In this document: positions 8,661 to 17,740 of the stretch, in pieces
Layout: the number at the start of each line of letters is the position of its first letter
Numbering within the stretch: the first letter of the stretch is position 1
Assembly: GCA_943704425.1 (NCBI GenBank)
Contig: CALSCP010002679.1
Location: forward strand, 1-20,969
Source of the DNA: Ministeria vibrans ATCC 50519
Taxonomy: Eukaryota > Opisthokonta > Filasterea
Direction of reading: 5' to 3'
Length of the DNA: 20,969 nucleotides
Notes under the pieces: generated by a model
Told to the model about the DNA's origin: nothing
The model's input: the letters and a program-made list of their open reading frames with translations, nothing else
The model's database searches: none
Made by a program: the position numbers and the translations under genes

Positions 8661-8953
8661 CGCCCGCCCTCACACCCAAAATGCCCATTTAAGACGCTGA
8701 ACTGGAAGAACAGCGGCGCTATTTTGAGTCGATTAAGAGCAAAGCCATTGATCGACACGACGAATCTGGACTTTTGATTTTTGTTTCTTTGTTTGTTGGT
8801 TTGTTGTGTGTATCTGTGTTGGACTAGTAGTCCCACACGGACGGCTCGACCAGAGAGAGAGAATAAAGATCGTGAGAAACTTCTTTGTCAAAATTTGCCA
8901 GTTAGGGGAGCCCAAACACAGAATACACAATGAGACAGCTTCTTTGTCGAAAT

Positions 8954-9343
8954 TCAGCAGTGCAGCCAAGCAACTGGGTGAGTGAGCGAGTGACGTGCCA
9001 CTCTGTCTCTCCTACACAACTTGAGTCTGCCAGGCGTTTTTGTTGGAATGGTTTTTGGGGAGTACACAAGCCCAGATTCGCCCAGATTCGCATCCTCATT
9101 GCTCCACGAAACGCTTGAACACTGCCGTGACTGTGCAGAGAGAGGCTCGCAAACGATTGGAACCCGAAGGCAAGAAAACTGAAAAACTGAAAAGTGAAAA
9201 AGGGTTGGAGGGTTGGTTAGATTGAACTGATAATCACTCACTGCGGAGTCAAAGATCAGCTTTTGTGGGTCAGCAGCTCGATAAAGAACGATCCTACATT
9301 CCGCTGCCTTGACGATGGCGTCCTCAAACTCGTGTGCGACCAA
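8954..9343 (-). CDS. Possible small hypothetical gene or gene remnant
   Basis: Weak evidence only. The minus strand reads coherently from about 9340 (VAHEFEDAIVKAAECRIVL, then ADPQKLIFDSA). The frame stays open to a TGA at 8954-8956, but it has no ATG of its own. After FDSA there is a GTGAGT donor-like site, a TCTAACC branch-like word and a TTTTTCACTTTTCAG acceptor 55 nt from the donor, which would fit the other short introns here. Just upstream, a different frame from an ATG near 9450 (MALGTSCGDHAEASQ) ends one base out of phase with this one. This could be a small spliced gene or a decayed one. No family recognised. From 9344 to 9592 I see nothing else. Confidence 0.3.
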   Translation of the reverse strand: MVAHEFEDAIVKAAECRIVLYRAADPQKLIFDSAVSDYQFNLTNPPTLFHFSVFQFSCLRVPIVCEPLSAQSRQCSSVSWSNEDANLGESGLVYSPKTIPTKTPGRLKLCRRDRVARHSLTHPVAWLHC

Positions 9344-9592
9344 CCTGGCCTAGTAGGCTCGAACTAGCTAGGCTCTCGTTACCCACAAGGAGTGTGGGTG
9401 GAATTTGCGAAGCTTCTGCATGGTCTCCGCAAGAAGTACCAAGTGCCATCGCTCGAGCCTCGAGGAGATTTAGGGCATTGCTCGCGAGAGCAATCTTGTT
9501 GTCTGTGTAGAAGGAGTGGGGTTACGAAATACACAACAAGAAATACAATGCTTCCATATACAAATTCGATTAGTCATTAGACAAGGCGAGTT

Positions 9593-11324
9593 TTACAGAG
9601 AGGCAAGCAGCTTGATTAGGTAGTAAACGGGAACAAACACTCCGAAGCTGCCTATAATGTTGAGCTGGGCTTCCTTTAGTTGCGCGACACGGTTCTCGAG
9701 TTGCTTGAGACGGCGCTCGATTGGCAGAGGGCCGCACTCGATTAGCTTAGGGCTCTCGAGTTGCTCCAAAGCGTCCTCGAGCTGCTCGAGAGAGTTCTCG
9801 AGATTCTTGAGACGGCTCTCGAGTTGCTGGAGACGAACAGTCTCCTCGCCATCGTTGGCCGAGCCCTGCTGACTCTTCTTGTCATCATCATCGTTGACCG
9901 AGCCCTGCTGACTCTCCTCGTCATCATCATCGTTGGCCGAGCCCTGCTGAGAAAGCTCCATTTCCCGATCCATATCCGCGCGTTCTGCCTTGGTAATGAA
10001 CGTCGGGGAGTGCGATTGCGTTTGGGAGTATGAGCGCTTGCGAGATTGCTCTGGCTCGGTAGCCATGGGGTCGGTATAGAGGTGATGTGGGCTTGGGACG
10101 TTGGCCTGGCGCGGGTGCGCTCGTGAGGGGAGTGACGTCGACGTGGGCTGTTGCTCTTCCAGCGAAGTGTTGGGGGGTTGTGGCCAGCCGCCCTTGTTTG
10201 TTCCTTGAGCGAAGTACACACCCAAAATGCAGGGAGTGACAATGCTGAGATTGCGGTGAGTGAGCGTTTCACGGTTAAGGATGGATCGCGATATAGTAGA
10301 TTCGCACCAGACGGGGCTACCAGAGCCGCCCGATGCGTACGTGAAGTTGCCAAGAAGGCCTGGCGGAGGTGGAGTTGGGACGAGAGACAATCCCTCATAC
10401 TCCTTCTCAGTGAGTTGGGAGTCGAACTGAACAGCAAGCTTGTGCTGGCGAGAGGTGCATAGTTGAGGGAAGCACTCAGAAACGCGATATGTGCTCTTAT
10501 CAGGCAATGCGAAGCCAGTTAAATTCACGTTTCCCAGTGGTTGGATCTTCCGCTGCAGGTGGGTCTCTTGCGCGGAAGGGAACATGTGGGTATGCCCTGA
10601 GAGCGATGGCTTCGAGGGTAGAGGGACGTCGAGGTAGTAGAAGAACTTAGGGAGCGTGCGTACGCCCATATCGAGGCGAGAGAAGACGATGGCGCACAGG
10701 TCAATATGGTGCGGGTCAGAGTCAAGTACAACTACGGCACCTGGCCGCCGCAACTGATCTACACTGACAACGAGGTCGGCCTGTTGAGGGTTGTCGCTGC
10801 ATGGCTGGGAACAGGAAGGGTCGACGGCAAAATACGAGACGTTGAGTGTAGACATGCTGAGAGTCATATCAGTTGCCCACCTGCCGCCAAAAATCGCATG
10901 GCGGTTCGCGACGAGAACGAAGCTTTTCGTCACTTTACCGCTTCGAACACATGCGACATCAACATACGTCATGAACCCAGTACTGTTCATGCTGAAATTT
11001 TTCCCAGAGGAGAGTTTTCTATCTACACAAATAGACGTTGGAATTTTTTCGCGTTTTGTTGAATTGCGTGTACTTCGAGTCAAAAGAACACAGCTGCGGC
11101 GGACACGTTCGACAGGGGCCAAAGAACAAAGCTGGCGTTTAAACTCCAGGTCATCGTCATCGAAGACGCCAGTTTGTTTGTTGAAGAGCTTTTTCTCGTC
11201 AAAGGTAAAGACCCCCGCATCGATCTTTGTATTGTAACCTGAGAGACAAATCTACGAAAAATGGGTACTTAAAAGGCATTAAATATTGAAGGAAACGTAC
11301 CGCTTCGTCAACAGAATGTTCCAT
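9593..11324 (-). CDS. Trypsin-like-fold protein with acidic repeats, coiled coil and C-terminal membrane tail; complement(join(9593..11251,11301..11324))
   Basis: A two-exon gene of about 560 residues. A chymotrypsin-like catalytic triad is suggested by FVLVANRHAI (His ~126), HIDLCAIVF (Asp ~192) and GGSGSPVW (Ser ~318), followed by a CILGVYFAQG strand as in trypsin-fold proteases after the active Ser. Spacing fits the fold, but the oxyanion motif is GGSG rather than GDSG, so activity is unproven. Residues ~370-440 are low complexity, with SRKRSYSQ basic/Ser sequence and three 13-residue SQQGSANDDDDEE-type repeats (~442-480). Leu/Glu heptads form a coiled coil (~481-535). The last ~20 residues (FGVFVPVYYLIKLL) are hydrophobic, suggesting a tail anchor with the protease in the cytosol. 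Start choice: the long frame has no ATG and reads back to a splice acceptor; removing a 49-nt phase-0 intron joins it to an ATG at 11324. It could alternatively be a non-catalytic scaffold. Confidence 0.65.
9836..9952. repeat. Three 39-bp tandem units encoding acidic 13-residue repeats
   Basis: The units encode SQQGSANDDDDEE, SQQGSVNDDDDKK and SQQGSANDGEETV in the protease-like gene. The third has diverged and leads into the coiled coil. The charged linker probably separates the globular domain from the membrane tail. Confidence 0.9.
11252..11300 (-). other. Inferred 49-nt intron in the protease-like gene
   Basis: The minus-strand donor is GCG|GTACGT and the acceptor TTTTTCGTAG|ATT, phase 0. 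It joins MEHSVDEA to ICLSGYNTK and keeps the frame to the main ORF. A CAG acceptor 13 nt downstream would break the frame with this donor, so the TAG is preferred. Confidence 0.7.
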
Positions 11325-12174
11325 CGCTGTAGTGTCAAAAGTATGGGAGAAAAGAAATGCGAAATCAGTATGCATATTACATTAGACTGAAGTTTTTCTA
11401 CAAGTAGCAGCAAGCAAAATCGCGCGCTACGCCTAATTCAACTCTCTTCTCCATCTCAGTTTCTACCATCATAATATCATAATCGCACTATACCATCTAT
11501 GACCCACGGCAGATCGCAGCAAGCAGCCATCATAAAAAATTTATCGAACGTTGCAAAATGGGAAAGAAAATGAAAGTAACCTAGGTAGCGAGAACGCCCG
11601 GCGTGCAACATTTCCACGTTTTACAGGCACGACGTTTGCGCTGTCGGCACCCCATATCACACTGCATTACTTGAGCAAGCGACACTGCGACAGACCGTGG
11701 CGAAAAGCAGCGGTTGTCAAACGTGAGGAAAGCGAAAAAGAACAAAAATGAAACAAGAGAGAGCACCCACCACGGAATATTACAACCCTCTCACACACTG
11801 CCGCTTGTATCAGATAGCCCCATAAGTCGACTGAATCAGTCTAGTCGTACGGCAGACCACAACAAGCAACGAGCTGTTGAAAACCTGACTGGGTGAATCA
11901 GCTCCAGAACCACACCCCACGCTGCCCAAAACAACCATACTCCCCCCTTTATGCAAAAGGGCGACTTACGTTTTGAAAATGAAAGAAATAAAGTAGTAGG
12001 AATAAATGAAGTCGAAAAGTTTACTCAAATAAGAAAGAGAGAATGAGAGAAAATACACATACAAAAGAGAGTAATACAATACTTCCGCCACAGACTAATT
12101 CCAAAAAGATGGGGCGCCCATAGACCCACAAATACGCTCTCACGACGAGCGTACGAAGAATTCGCAGAACACAA
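11325..12174. other. Intergenic region, no supported gene
   Basis: AT-moderate sequence with no frame that reads as protein. It contains the word AAATAAAGTAGTAG at 11986-11999, which also marks the 3' ends of both retroelement copies at 13327 and 16329. The sequence from 11990 to 12090 is purine-rich (AAAGAGAGAATGAG-like). Confidence 0.6.
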
Positions 12175-12687
12175 TCAAACAATCAATACGAGAACACAAT
12201 CAGACAATACGGCGGTCGCACTGACACACAGATCAGACACGGACACGGCAGCAGCAGCGGCACGAAGGCCACAGAGCGCCAGGGTCATGAGCGTGCGAAG
12301 GCTCGGGAGCCAGTGCAGCCGGAGCGGAGGGGACGGAAGACCGGAGCGGGATGGCGCGGAGGCCACGGGCGTCTCGCACGCAACGGCGGCGAGCGGTCGG
12401 AACAGCACGGTGAGCGGACGGCGGGGCACGAGTCGGTGCACCTGGCCGGGGACGGGGCCGCGGAGAAGCTCAGCGCCGTACGCATGGAACGCGAGGAGCT
12501 CTCGGACGCGGGTAACTGGCCGGGCTAGGGTCGAGGGCAGGCGGACGACCCAGAGCGGGCAGAGGGTGGCGGCGGGGGTGTCGGCGGGACGCACCATACG
12601 TGTCGAGGACGGCGTTCTGGAGGTGGGGCGGGAGCCGGCCGCGGGTACAGCGTGTGCTCTTTTGACTCTCTGTATGTGGAAGTGCAT
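12175..12687 (-). CDS. Doubtful GC-rich open frame, 170 codons
   Basis: An open minus-strand frame from an ATG at 12687 to a stop at 12175, in a block clearly richer in GC than its surroundings. The translation is Arg/Pro/Ala/Leu-rich (LLAFHAYGAELLRGP, VPRRPLTVLFRPL) with a hydrophobic end (LSDCVLVLIV). The other frames are also open here, as expected from high GC. No family recognised. It lies between a 162-bp tandem repeat (its upstream side) and the AAATAAAGTAGTAG word (its downstream side), so it may be part of a non-autonomous element. Probably not a normal gene. Confidence 0.2.
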   Translation of the reverse strand: MHFHIQRVKRAHAVPAAGSRPTSRTPSSTRMVRPADTPAATLCPLWVVRLPSTLARPVTRVRELLAFHAYGAELLRGPVPGQVHRLVPRRPLTVLFRPLAAVACETPVASAPSRSGLPSPPLRLHWLPSLRTLMTLALCGLRAAAAAVSVSDLCVSATAVLSDCVLVLIV

Positions 12688-12730
12688 GGGTTGGGGCCGT
12701 TGACATGTTCAGCGGGTTTGCTTTGTCTTT

Positions 12731-13051
12731 GGCGTGACGTGTCGCTCGATAAGCGTCCTTTTGTCAGGTTCACGACTACTGGGGAGAAGGGCACTGGCAG
12801 AACGCGAGTGACGGAGTCGATCGGTTGACAGGTGGGGCGAAGCGGGCGGCAGGACAGGAGCGGAGCGTTGCAGAGCGAGCTGAGAAACATTTGGCGTGAC
12901 GTGTCGCTCGATAAGCGTCCTTTTGTCGGGTTCACGACTACTGGGAGAAGGGCACTGGCAGAACGCGAGTGACGGAGTCGATCGGTTGACAAGTGGGGCG
13001 AAGCGGGCGGTAGGTCAAAGGCGGAGCGTTGCAGAGCGGGCTAAGAAACAA
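12731..13051. repeat. 162-bp tandem duplication in GC-rich block
   Basis: The first copy starts at 12731 and the second at 12893, each beginning GGCGTGACGTGTCGCTCGAT and ending near GCAGAGCGRGCTRAGAAACA. They differ by scattered substitutions and small indels. No coding frame is conserved. The flanking sequence from 13052 to 13326 is purine/GC-rich with no gene seen. Confidence 0.95.
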
Positions 13052-13326
13052 GACCAAAGTTTGCCAAGAAATGCAACCAAAGTTTGCAAGTTGTGTGAGG
13101 GACGAGAGCGCGAGAGGAGACGTTCGCCTTGGCCGGCAAAGGTGGGACGTGTATAGGGGCCAGGTGGGTGTGGGGCACGTGGGCAGAAGCGACGGGCGCG
13201 GGAGCGCGAGCGCAAGAACCGGGCCGACCGGCCGACCCTGATGCGCGCTGTCGACTTGAGGGACTCTGCCTAACGGTGACTGGTGTGGGACTGTGGGGCC
13301 GAAAAAAGATTATATTTTAATATAAT

Positions 13327-13812
13327 AAATAAAGTAGTAGAAGAAGAAGAAGAATACAACCCATTTATTAATGATACAGTCACCACGCGAAGACACAGCC
13401 AGACCGCCTTACAAACTCAACCGAAACTCTAGAGGTAACATGGGAGAACAGTGGCAGGTCAGCAGTGCATGTGTCGTCGCTATCCAGTGAGGCAATCGCA
13501 ATGGTACGCCATACCCCCAGTGGGGGCTTAGGGCTCTGACACCAAGAGGTGTCTGTCGGCAAGGAGTGTGAAGCCGAAGTCGTGGTTGAAGCGGTCGGGT
13601 CGGCGGTCGGCGGCGGCAGGGTCCAGGTGGCTGCGGGGGCGCTCCCGTGGTACACGGGCGGGGCGGGTCGGCTGTAGGGCGGCTGGTGTGCTTGTTGTCG
13701 TGACTGTGTGTTAGATTATGAGGATAAAGATATGGATGGGCGGGGAGGGGGAAGAAACGGGGGGTTCAAGAGGGTGAATCACTGGGTGGCGTTGATGGCG
13801 ACGATGAAGCAT
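13327..13812. repeat. Retroelement 3' region, copy A
   Basis: Matches 16329-16806 almost base for base. On the minus strand it holds the last ~11 codons of the RT frame (CFIVAINATQ) and the 3' UTR. Small indels include a CTT-repeat length change and a loop change in a hairpin. It ends on its 5' side where the two copies diverge after GATGAAGCAT. Confidence 0.95.
13514..13553 (-). other. Paired stem-loops in retroelement 3' UTR, copy A
   Basis: Two perfect small hairpins 11 bases apart. CCCCC/GGGGG has a 3-base loop (13514-13526); GACACC/GGTGTC has a 4-base loop (13538-13553). Both stems are unchanged in the other copy. They are candidates for the structure by which the RT recognises its template RNA. 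Confidence 0.6.
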
Positions 13813-16328
13813 CTGTACATCTCCCCCAGGGGATGAAATGCTTCATAGTGCGTGTCGTTGGTCGCGCGCAGTGCCTTGGCAAGGGTCTTGCCGACCAGTG
13901 AGTCGGGTCGATGTCGGAACACCGCTGGGTGAGCGCAGTGGAGCAGGAAGTGTTCTGGGCTCTCCAGCGGTGGTTGTTGCAGTTGTTGTCGTTGTTGTTG
14001 GGGTTATTGCTGTTGTTGCTGTGGCTGTGGGATGGCGGCGCACGCCCGACACCGGAACGTATCGACCGATGCGCCGGCGGGAATGTTGAAGCGCGCGAAG
14101 GCTGGGCCCATCATACCTCGGCTGATGCAGGTGGTGCCGGTGATGAGTGTGTTGCAGCGCAGCAGCAGCAGCACTTGCCCTGACCTCTTCGGCATCTTGC
14201 TCAGGTACTTGGATGTGTTAAGCGGGTTGCACATCCTATCTTTGAGCGGCGACGCGCTCATAGGTCCGCTGAGGCTGGGCGTGTCTCTGAGGCGCACTCG
14301 CCACTCGTTTGTAGACAGGCTCTCAGCCGCCTTCACGAGCTCGCCGTCCTTGACTCGGTCGTAGCGCAGGACCCGTCTCGCTGGCGCCCCGGCCGGCGTT
14401 GGGTGCAGCGTCTCGAGCGTGTTGAGGATCGACAGCGCGTGGAAGCGCTTCGTCGCTCTCGGAGCCGCCGCTGCTCTCTCCGGCGTGTTCGCCAGCAGTG
14501 CCTCGAACACCTGGGATGCCAGCGGCACCACCTCGAGGGTCGTGCCCCTCGCCAAGTGTTGGAGCAGGCCCGCTTGCAGCGCTCTCGCACGGTTGGCGAC
14601 CGGCTCAATGCCAAGCTCACCTTGCAGTCCCACCAGTGGTGCAAACTGTGGTGCGCGCGCGAGTCGTCTGAGGTCTTCGTTCTGCAAGAGGTTTAGCTCG
14701 TCGTACTTCCCTAAAGGCAGAACAATCGTTGCTTGGCCAAAGTCCATCGCACGCCTCACAGCCTGGACGTACACGTTCCGCAAGGCTCCCACGCGTAGGT
14801 CGCGCAGGAACACCCGCTGCCACACAGCGCGTGCCTTGCCGTACCTCTCCTTGATCCCTGCCGAGATTGACTGGGCGAGCCTGAGTCTGCGTATGGGTCG
14901 CACGCCCGGTTCCGGTGTGGGAGCCGTGAATGAGCCGTTGATCCAGAGGCCAAGGTACTTGAAACCCTTCTGGTCGTCGACACGCCTGAGCGTAGCGCAC
15001 TGGGTCACGCGCCAGGTCGACCGGATTCCGGCCGATCACCTGAACGTAGCTCTTCGCGCTGTTCACCACCAGTCGCCAGGTGCGACAGTAGTCCTTGATG
15101 TAGTCCAGCGCTGCATTTGTGTCCTCGACTGTGTGGTTGATGAGCACCAAGTCGTCGCTGAACATCATCTCGGCCGCGCGCACACCCGCCACTGACGCTA
15201 CCCCGCCAGTTTTGGGGAGGGCTCGCAGGCATCTCAGCAGATCGTCGATGTAGAATGTGAACAGTAGTGGACTCATGCAGCAGCCCTGTCTTACACCCAG
15301 GGGCAGGTGGTATTTGGCTGAGGCCGCCTCGCCGAGCTGCACGTAGGATTGAGCGTCTTCGTAGAAAGCCCTGACCATTGCTACCGTCCCCGCTGACGCC
15401 CCTGCTCTGAGTAGCTGGTAGTAGAGACCCGGCCGCCAGACTGAGTCGAACGCGCGGCGTAGGTCCACCATCGTCACGACCGCACAGTCGCGCCTCTGCG
15501 TGTCGCATTCCATGACAAACTCGTTTCGGACGAACAGGTTGAACTCCGTGCCCTGCCAGGGTTTGTACGCCGTCTGGGCCGACGACAGGACATTGTTGAG
15601 CACACATGCCATGCGTTGAGCATTGATCTTGGCTAGGATCTTGGCCAGGGCCCGCAAGATGGTGATCGAGCGGTACTGACTGGCCTTGCAAGCTTGGACC
15701 GGTCGCCCCTGTCCTTGAGCAGAGCGATGACTCTCCCCAGCTTCCACTCTGCCGGCAGTCTTCCAGACATCAGCATGAGGGTGTAGAGCAGGGCCAGGGC
15801 CTCCCGGACTGGCTCGCCTCCGTATTTGAGCAGCTCAATGGGCACGTTGTCGTCTCCGGGGGCCTTGTCGTTGTGGAGTTTCTGGAGTGCCATTTTTACT
15901 TCTATTGGCTCGACCGGCTTCGTCAGCTCCAGAGACGAGAGAGGCTGTTGGTTGGCGTGTAGGGCTTCAGTTGATGTTGCAAAGGGCGGCAGGAAGGGGG
16001 TGTGCGGTGGCAGGGCGCGCGCCGCACGACGGTTCTGCATCTGCGCGAGCAGATGTCACCCGCTGTCATGGCGCGTCTTGCGATATTCGCTGCGTCCAGC
16101 TCCTCTTCGACGAAGTCTTCGAGATCTCGCGCGAACACCTCGTCGAAGCGGCCGCCGGCCGCGCCTGCCTGCACCCCATCCGCTGCCACATTCGCAAAGG
16201 CATCCGCGAGAACCTGCGCACCGTCTGGGGCATTCGTGATCACGGCTCCCTCGCCACCCGGTCCATCTCTGAGACCGCCTGGGTTGAGAATGTCATCAAG
16301 TTTGCTTCCTCTACCATTGGAATCGCCC
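13779..16328 (-). pseudogene. Broken reverse transcriptase ORF of retroelement copy A
   Basis: Successive frames give one RT protein with breaks near 16045, 15690 and 15005, plus an in-frame TAA at 14004-14006 within a Gln-rich run (CAA to TAA is one transition). Recognisable parts are: a linker with QVLADAFANVAADGV; KAPGDDNVPIELL; LPAEWKLGRVIALLKD; TMVDLRRAFDSVW (motif A); LPLGVRQGCCMSPLLF (motif B); and MFSDDLVLI (motif C, FSDD instead of YADD). Near the end come FRCRACAAI and ESPEHFLLHCAHP, a C-x2-C...H-x4-C motif common at the C-terminus of non-LTR RT proteins. The stop is TGA at 13779-13781, inside the repeated 3' region. With three frameshifts and a nonsense codon it cannot encode a working enzyme. 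It differs from the RT at 1-1589, so two families are present. Confidence 0.85.
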
Positions 16329-16806
16329 AAATAAAGTAGTAGAAGAAGAATACAACCCATTTATTAATGATACAGTCACCACGCGAAGACACAGCCAGAC
16401 CGCCTTGCAAACTCAACCGAAACTCTAGAGGTAACATGGGACAGTGGCAGGTCAGAAGTGCTTGTGTCGTCGCTATCCAGTGAGGCAATCGCAATGGTAC
16501 GCCATACCCCCAGTGGGGGCTTAGGGCTCTGACACCAAAGGTGTCTGTCGGCAAGGAGTGTGAAGTCGGAGTCGTTGTTGGATGCGATCAGGTCGGTGGT
16601 CGGCGGCGACGGGTCCAGGTGGCTCCGGTGCGCTCCTGTGATGCACAGGAAGGGCAGGTCGGTTGCAGGGCGGCTGGTGTGCTTGTTGTCGTGACTGTCT
16701 GTTAGATTATGAGAGTAAGAGATACGGATGGGTAGGGAGTAGGGGGAAAAACGGGGGGTTCGGGAAGGTGAATCACTGGGTGGCGTTGATGGCGACGATG
16801 AAGCAT
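16329..16806 (-). mobile_element. Severely 5'-truncated retroelement (copy B), 3' region only
   Basis: A direct repeat of the 3' region of copy A in the same orientation, lying immediately 5' of copy A on the minus strand. It keeps the final RT codons and the stop, then the 3' UTR and the terminal CTACTACTTTATTT. Its 5' break at 16806/16807 is joined to a protein-kinase-like remnant on the other strand. It may be a separate truncated insertion, or the leftover of a full element in a tandem array. Confidence 0.85.
16507..16545 (-). other. Paired stem-loops in retroelement 3' UTR, copy B
   Basis: The same two hairpins as in copy A: CCCCC/GGGGG at 16507-16519 and GACACC/GGTGTC at 16531-16545. 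The second loop has 3 bases here against 4 in copy A. The only length change in this neighbourhood falls in the loop and leaves the stem intact. Confidence 0.6.
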
Positions 16807-16828
16807 TGTCTGCCTCCGGTGCGTTTGT

Positions 16829-17462
16829 GTCGTAGGAATGTCTGATGAACTGCGGGAAATTTTGACACGCATGCTCGATAGCAACATGCATGCGAGAGTG
16901 CCGATTCGCACAGTGCTCGAGACGGAACGTATTGCAGCGCAGATTGAGCCGATGGCGAGTGGGGGCTGGAGGCGGAAGGACACTGGCCAGTGGGCGGTGA
17001 CTTTGGCTGCTCAGCGGGCAGTGCAATGTGTGTGTCAGGCGTGTCGTCGCATCTGGGCTCCGCTGGTTTTCACGCTCCGGCTACAAGTCACATCCGGTTG
17101 CACGGCAACAACGCAGCGCTACTACCACCACATCGACGCACTCTTCGATTGCATCATACGCATCGCGAGGGGGAGCACCCGTGGCCACGTCGAGTCCGGG
17201 CTTCCGCACTGCACCCTCGCCTCTGGACGCCAAACGTGTGCGTCCATTTAATGCCTTTGAGGGATTCGCCGACGATGATGATGACGATGAAGATGGTGAT
17301 AACGACGATGGCGCTGCCTTTGACGACGACATAGACGTGTCCTACTTCAGAAGGCGCAACTCTAACCCGCCATCCGCCGGCCCTCTCCCCGTGCACGAGG
17401 TACCCACATGTCACGAAGCGCGCACGCCATATTCACATGCACTGACCTTACTTCCATCGTAG
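16829..17462 (+). pseudogene. C-terminal remnant of a protein-kinase-like gene
   Basis: From 16838 the plus strand reads MSDELREILTRMLDSN and then RVPIRTVLE, the pattern of kinase subdomain XI (Leu, Met-Leu-Asp, Arg, Val-Leu). A TTTGTGTCGTAG before it resembles the splice acceptors of this genome. The tail then shifts frame: QIEPMASGG, next a frame with GGDFGCSAGSAMCVSG (near 17000), next a frame with RVRPFNAFEGFADDDDDDED and a stop at 17460-17462. Everything upstream of subdomain XI is missing, replaced by retroelement copy B at 16806. The tail frame changes could be introns or decay. No kinase catalytic motifs are present. From 17463 to 17740 I see only a T-rich intergenic stretch. Confidence 0.5.
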
Positions 17463-17740
17463 ACACGTCTCCAGGGCGGCGCATGCGTGAGCCTATGCTG
17501 GGTACCCACGCGCGTCCCCGAAATCTACTCCTGCGCTTTGAAGAGGCCGATGACGATTGAACCGGCGGTTCTCATAACTGATCTGTGTACACTACAAGCA
17601 TTCTTTTATTATTATTATTTTCTTTTCCATTGCAAGAATATGATTAATACTCGTTTTATTTTGTTCATTGTGAAAGATTGTTATTGTTATTTGACAAACG
17701 TTGACGCGAGTTGACAAGTGTGACGCCAACGTGGAGAAGG

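Larger units (their letters stand above)
7855..8950. other. Intergenic region upstream of the ROCO gene
   Basis: No convincing gene on either strand. It contains poly-A tracts at 7880-7889 and 8165-8178, a diverged direct repeat (8081-8285), a TCAC microsatellite (8637-8660) and otherwise mixed sequence. On the minus strand the poly-T tract ending in GTTCAG about 10 bases before the ROCO ATG resembles a splice acceptor, so a 5'-UTR intron is possible. Confidence 0.6.
13327..16328 (-). mobile_element. 5'-truncated non-LTR retrotransposon (copy A)
   Basis: On the minus strand the element starts mid-linker before the RT domain (16328), carries the RT and a C-terminal Cys/His motif, then a ~450-nt 3' untranslated region ending in CTTCTTCTACTACTTTATTT at 13327. 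No endonuclease region remains, so it is 5'-truncated, as is usual after target-primed reverse transcription. Its 3' region is repeated directly upstream at 16329-16806, giving a head-to-tail pair. There is no poly(A) tail; the end is a CTT-rich tract whose length differs between copies. Target-site duplications were not resolved by eye. Confidence 0.8.

Noticed and set aside
12287-12703. Plus-strand Arg/Gly/Ser-rich ORF opposite the doubtful 170-codon frame
   Set aside because: GC-rich DNA leaves several frames open; low-complexity composition and no motifs.
13380-13655. Conserved open frame in the repeated 3' regions (peptide with WCQSPKPPLGVW)
   Set aside because: The shared peptide simply follows from near-identical DNA. 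A one-base loop indel shifts the frame between copies, and the hairpins better explain the conservation.
14004-14006. In-frame TAA in a Gln-rich run as a sign of TAA=Gln codon reassignment
   Set aside because: The 1478-codon ROCO frame and the other intact genes have no internal TAA or TAG, and genes here end with TAA, TAG and TGA. A single C-to-T change in a decaying element explains it.
13327-16806. LTR retrotransposon, because ~480-bp direct repeats flank a reverse transcriptase
   Set aside because: The repeats include the final RT codons and stop, lack TG...CA ends, and the RT motifs (GVRQGC, FSDD context, C-terminal CRAC...H...C) are of non-LTR type with no gag, protease or integrase.
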